Below the pieces are notes generated by a model. It made no database searches. It was given only the letters and a program-made list of their open reading frames with translations, and had not been told where the DNA came from. From the NCBI GenBank assembly GCA_903922535.1, contig CAIXUF010000513.1:1-17716 (forward strand): 17,716 bases of DNA, read 5' to 3'. Position numbers and translations under genes: made by a program. Position 1 is the first letter of the stretch; every line of letters begins with the position of its first letter. This document shows positions 15,301-17,716 of the stretch, piece by piece. Origin of the DNA: Candidatus Hydrogenedentota bacterium. GTDB taxonomy: Bacteria; Hydrogenedentota; Hydrogenedentia; Hydrogenedentiales; CAITNO01.

Positions 15301-17716
15301 TGGCGTCTATGGCGAACAGAGAAACAATAGTGACGGCGCGCTTATGATCACACAAGGCGTCAACCTGTTCGGCGGTTTTACCGGTGTCGAAGGGACGCGG
15401 GCCGATAGAAATCTGGTTCCCCACAAAACCATCATCGACGGACTGACCGCCCGAAACGGTTCCAAGGCCGTCCACACGGTCGTCGCCACCGATAATGCCA
15501 TTATCGACGGATTCACCATCACAAACAGTGACGCCCATTTTGCCGACAATCGTGCAGATGCCGGCGGCGGCCTGCTTGTCTTGCCGGGCGTGTCGCCGAC
15601 CATAAGTCACTGCGTTTTCCAGGGCAACATCGCGCGCTGGGGCGCCGCCATATTTGCAGAGTATTCCCAGGCAAAGGTGTCTGACTGCATCTTTAACGGC
15701 AACTTGTCGCGCGGCAACGGCGGTGGCATTCATGCCTGCGAGTCCGCCATCACGGTTGCCAACTGCGTCTTCTACAACAACACCGCCCTTTATGGCGGCG
15801 GCATCGCGACCGACGGGGGCGCGCTCACCGTTGTCAACTGCTCCTTTTACAAGAACACTGCACAGGGCGGCGGCATCCGCCTGTCCGGTGACACCGGCAG
15901 CGTTGTCACCAATTGCATCCTGTGGCAAAACTCCAGCGCGATTTCCCAGTCGACCATCAGCCCCGCAGTCACCTGGTCGGACGTGGAGGGCGGCTGGCCG
16001 GGCCAGGGCAACATCAATGCCGACCCGCTGTTTGTGAACGCCGGCGCCGGCAACATGCAGCTTCAGGCCGGTTCTCCGTGCATTGACGCGGGCACGTCGG
16101 CGGGCGCGCCCAACGCGGACCTCCTGGGGGTGGCGCGTCCGCAGGGCTTCGGCATTGACATGGGTGCCCGTGAGGGGGCCGCGATGACCGGCGGCGTCGA
16201 CCCAACCATAGCCCTGTACCGTTTTGAAGAGGGTTCGGGAACATCCATCATGGACTCGGTGGATGGTTTTGTCGACGGTTCCCACAGTGCCTCCTACAGC
16301 ACGGGCGTACCGGTCGTCCTCATTCCGCGAACGGGCGCCTCCAACACCGGGAGCCTTTGGTTCAACGGCCGGGCAATCGCGGCCTTTAGCGGCCAGGCGT
16401 TCATTTTCCACCATATGTTTGGGAACGCGACGCTGGAGTTTTGGATCAACGTTCCGGACCAGAGGCATCATGCGATCTTCTGGACGCGCGAGGACGATTC
16501 CGACACGAACCGCTTCAACATGGCCATCAACCCGGACGGTGTGATTACGCTCGACTACCGAAGCCCCTCGGGCACACTTCACCCGATCACCATTGGCTCC
16601 GTGGTGTTTGTTCCCTTGGACACATGGAGTCACGTTGGAATTGTGCGCAGCGTGATCTCGGCGACGGAACATGTATATAAGTTCTATGTCAATGGCGCTT
16701 TGGTGTACACAAATACAGACGCCAACCCCGACTTGCCCAATACGACAGCATGGCAGCTTTCGGGCCGGACCAACTACCCGCTGACGGGATATATTGATGA
16801 ATTGCGTTTTTCAAATGCTGCCCTGAACCCCGCGGAGTTCCTGTGCTCAACATCGAGGCTCTCCATTGCCCCGTCCGAAGGGCTTGTGTCCTCCGGTGAC
16901 CGCGGCGGACCGTTCACGCCGGCCGCCAAGGACTACACCCTGACGAACTCGGGCGGTGTCGCCATCCCGTGGACGGCGTCCGCAACCCAGCCGTGGATTA
17001 CGGTTTCCCCGGCGGCGGGCACACTCAATCCCGGCGCATCGGTCGCGGTCACGGCGGCGCTGAATGCGGCGGCAGAGGGACTCGCGCCGGGCGGCCACTC
17101 CGACACGGTGGCCTTCAGCGACACCCTCACCGGCACCACATTCGGCAGAAGTGTGTCGCTCACCGTTTCTGAAGTGGCCGACACAACCCCGCCGGTCATC
17201 TCGGCCTGCGCGCCCGATCAGAACGTCTCGGCGGACGGCCTCTGCCAGGCCCTGGTGCCCGATTTCACGGCAAGTATAGCTGCAACAGACAACGTCGACA
17301 CCACCCTGACCGTAACCCAGTCCCCTGCGGCGGGCACGGTTGTCGGTCTGGGTGACACCGTTGTGACCCTCACCGTGACCGATGGCTCGGGCAACTCTGC
17401 CACCTGCGCGGCGAAGCTTGCCGTGGCGGACACGACCGCGCCGGTCATCATCCTCAATGGGGATGCCGCCGTGACTGTCGAGCGTGGCGGCACATATGCC
17501 GAGCTTGGTGCCACTGCTACGGACAACTGCGCAACAGGTCTAGTCGTGGCGGCGGGCGGCGACACGGTGAACACGGCAGCTATCGGCACCTACACCGTGA
17601 CCTACAACGCAAGCGACGGCAACGGCAACAGCGCCGCACCGGTCACGCGGACCGTGACCGTTATTGCGAATGTGGCTTGCCGTGTTGATGCACAAAACAC
17701 TGTTGGACCCTGGGAC
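12359..17716 (+). CDS. giant secreted multidomain protein (DUF7507-like repeats, KNH, DUF5011, beta-helix, LamG, BACON, HYR), 3' partial
   Basis: The reading frame is open from the ATG at 12359 to the last base (1786 codons, no stop), so the gene continues beyond the window. AGGAGG lies 9 nt upstream. Residues 1-26 are a Sec signal peptide (basic MNGMKTVR, hydrophobic core, cleavage after NAFA or FASA). Then come five 110-residue DUF11/DUF7507-like repeats (about 30-579: NYSAAG.VLTY.FTVTNTGNVTLT), two KNH-like repeats (580-773), two DUF5011-like units (774-934), a right-handed beta-helix (about 937-1278) with successive NC-F-NN rungs and the closing SPCIDAG...GIDMGA block, a LamG-like domain (about 1280-1495: ALYRFEEGSG, LEFWIN, DTWSHVGIV, GYIDELRFS), a BACON-like domain (about 1500-1606: PWITVSPAAGTL), an 83-residue HYR-like unit (1608-1690) and a DUF5011-like unit (1691-1769). 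The last residues (VDAQNTVGPWD) match the opening of the first beta-helix. An extracellular carbohydrate-binding or adhesive role is inferred; no hydrolase active site was recognised. Confidence 0.9.
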   Translation, partial: MNGMKTVRGMMLVLVMTVLGASNAFASASISILQFSNQPNYSAAGQVITYSFTVKNTGTVALTGVTVTDATATVSGGPIATLAPGASDTTTISASHTMTQADVDAGHFDNTATAHGTPPSGPEVTASIMKHLVAAQSPAILLVKTANQPNYSAAGQVLTYRFTVTNTGNVTLTGITVTDPKAMVMGGPVASLAPGASDSTTFTASHTVTQAEMDAGSFMNMATVQGMPPSGPSVTDMSAVNLPASQSPAISIVKTANQANYSAAGDVLTYRFTVTNTGNVTLTNVTVTDPLATVWGGPIATLAPGATNTATFTASHTVTQSEVDAGSFTNTATAHGTPPSGPDVTATGSKTVPATQTKSISVVKTANQADYSAAGDVLTYRFTVTNTGSVTLTNVGVTDPSAIVSGGPIVSLAPRTSDSTTLTASHTVTQAEVDAGHFDNTATVHGIPPSGPEVDATSSTSVPAVQSPSISVVKTANQTKYTTAGDVLTYTFAVTNTGNVTLTNVTVTDPSATVSGGPIASLPPGLTDSMTFTASHVVSQAEVNDGSFTNTATVHGTPPSGPEVTAVGDETVLAVRPASLTVTSPNGGEMWRRGEAHTIMWDETRVAGYVAVLLNDNGVDTGWMGSALALDGQLTWMVPAWVTPGSAYRIHVMSADDNAVEDLSDGTFTIASEASPLTVTSPNGGELWIQGETRLITWNQTGVTGYLAVLLNAGGTDTVWVGAVPASDGQMSYTVPAWVTPGSAYKVHLISGDNNAIEDLSAGTFAIKAASVVDTTPPVITRVGDATVTVECGATYTDAGATAMDDIDGNLTGSIVVGGSMAGTAAVGTYTVTYNVNDASGNHAVEVTRTVMVVDTAKPVITLNGDAAVTIARGGTYAELGATAADNCATGLVVAVGGDTVKTAVVGIYTVTYNVGDGNGNSANQVTRTVTVTPAYAILRVNAANTAGPWDGTSWETAFQGIQPAIDAAHNGGGGEVWVADGVYGEQRNNSDGALMITQGVNLFGGFTGVEGTRADRNLVPHKTIIDGLTARNGSKAVHTVVATDNAIIDGFTITNSDAHFADNRADAGGGLLVLPGVSPTISHCVFQGNIARWGAAIFAEYSQAKVSDCIFNGNLSRGNGGGIHACESAITVANCVFYNNTALYGGGIATDGGALTVVNCSFYKNTAQGGGIRLSGDTGSVVTNCILWQNSSAISQSTISPAVTWSDVEGGWPGQGNINADPLFVNAGAGNMQLQAGSPCIDAGTSAGAPNADLLGVARPQGFGIDMGAREGAAMTGGVDPTIALYRFEEGSGTSIMDSVDGFVDGSHSASYSTGVPVVLIPRTGASNTGSLWFNGRAIAAFSGQAFIFHHMFGNATLEFWINVPDQRHHAIFWTREDDSDTNRFNMAINPDGVITLDYRSPSGTLHPITIGSVVFVPLDTWSHVGIVRSVISATEHVYKFYVNGALVYTNTDANPDLPNTTAWQLSGRTNYPLTGYIDELRFSNAALNPAEFLCSTSRLSIAPSEGLVSSGDRGGPFTPAAKDYTLTNSGGVAIPWTASATQPWITVSPAAGTLNPGASVAVTAALNAAAEGLAPGGHSDTVAFSDTLTGTTFGRSVSLTVSEVADTTPPVISACAPDQNVSADGLCQALVPDFTASIAATDNVDTTLTVTQSPAAGTVVGLGDTVVTLTVTDGSGNSATCAAKLAVADTTAPVIILNGDAAVTVERGGTYAELGATATDNCATGLVVAAGGDTVNTAAIGTYTVTYNASDGNGNSAAPVTRTVTVIANVACRVDAQNTVGPWD
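12446..14095 (+). repeat. five tandem 330-bp DUF7507-like repeats
   Basis: The Asn codon of the N-Q-x-x-Y motif falls at 12467, 12797, 13127, 13457 and 13787: exactly 330 bp (110 residues) apart with no indel. Units share GGPI..LAPG, SHTVTQAEVDAG.F.NTAT and HG.PPSGPEVTA. The first unit is the most divergent at its start (SISILQFSNQPNYS against SISVVKTANQ). Confidence 0.85.
14921..15157 (+). repeat. DUF5011-like unit, first copy of a distant near-identical pair
   Basis: This unit (GDAAVTIARGGTYAELGATA, DNCATGLVV) recurs at 17429-17665 as GDAAVTVERGGTYAELGATA, exactly 2508 bp (836 codons) later, with high DNA identity. Both copies lead into the N-terminal strand of a beta-helix that contains GPWD. 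Confidence 0.8.
15167..16190 (+). other. right-handed beta-helix (pectin-lyase-like) domain within the third large protein
   Basis: The N-terminal cap reads NAANTAGPWDGTSWETAFQ, then IQPAIDAA. Rungs follow with the stacked pattern xxxC(V/I/S)F-x-N: SHCVFQGN, SDCIFNGN, ANCVFYNN, VNCSFYKN and TNCILWQN, so a Cys ladder and an Asn ladder should line the coil. Gly-Gly-Gly-Ile turns separate the rungs. The domain ends with SPCIDAGTSAGAPNADL and GIDMGAREG. It resembles the choice-of-anchor or Pmp-like beta-helices of secreted PVC and Hydrogenedentota proteins. A polysaccharide lyase active site could not be identified. Confidence 0.75.
17429..17665 (+). repeat. DUF5011-like unit, second copy of the distant pair
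   Basis: Partner of 14921-15157 at an offset of 2508 bp. It directly follows an 83-residue HYR-like unit (17180-17428, 249 bp) whose length is identical to the units of the first gene. After it, the frame begins what appears to be a second beta-helix, ending with GPWD at the window edge. Confidence 0.8.

Noticed and set aside
12947..16672. 1241-codon - strand open frame opposite the third giant gene
   Set aside because: It is an antisense artefact of strong third-position GC bias; its composition is Arg/Val/His-rich and no family is recognisable. The + strand frame has a signal peptide and known domains.

Overview
This is a GC-rich bacterial window dominated by three very large, modular, repeat-built secreted or surface proteins, all on the + strand, with one small hemerythrin gene on the - strand between them. 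The domain set (PASTA, Kre9/KNH-like SPNGGETW Ig folds, HYR-like and DUF5011-like Ig folds, DUF11/DUF7507-like repeats, a Cys/Asn-laddered right-handed beta-helix, LamG-like and BACON-like domains) together with the high GC suggests an environmental Gram-negative bacterium of the PVC or Hydrogenedentota type. That is inference from domain style; no rRNA or marker gene is present to test it.

Layout. (1) Positions 1-7320 hold the 3' part of a giant gene whose start lies outside the window: 14 HYR-like units with a period of about 249 bp, three DUF5011-like units, three more HYR-like units, one PASTA domain and seven KNH-like repeats. (2) Positions 7321-7794 hold a post-stop inverted repeat, a strong terminator hairpin, a tandem 15-bp direct repeat and a good sigma-70-type promoter. 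(3) Positions 7795-10689 encode a complete lipoprotein made of one PASTA domain and nine KNH-like repeats spaced exactly 291 bp apart. It is followed by a second copy of the inverted-repeat-plus-terminator pair. (4) Positions 10862-11404 (-) encode a bacteriohemerythrin with all seven iron ligands and a proline-rich tail. (5) Positions 11405-12358 show no convincing gene. They hold hairpins, a terminator-like element, a promoter with a perfect TTGACA, and a leader of about 330 nt with competing hairpins next to the ribosome binding site. (6) Positions 12359-17716 hold the 5' part of a third giant secreted protein that runs off the window: signal peptide, five 330-bp DUF7507-like repeats, two KNH-like repeats, two DUF5011-like units, a beta-helix, a LamG-like domain, a BACON-like domain, an HYR-like unit, a DUF5011-like unit, and the first residues of a second beta-helix.

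The three large genes share modules at protein level and partly at DNA level. The PASTA-KNH-stop-hairpin-terminator block occurs twice. The most plausible reading is a small island of adhesin-like or cell-envelope proteins that evolve by copying and recombining cassettes, each with its own promoter. Nothing in the window shows an enzyme, secretion machine, retroelement or recombinase driving this. The best candidates for something new are the alternating two-unit structure of the lipoprotein array, the duplicated 3' block, and the structured leader of the third gene. Because the arrays are long and near-identical, assembly collapse or misjoining must be kept in mind for every copy-number statement.
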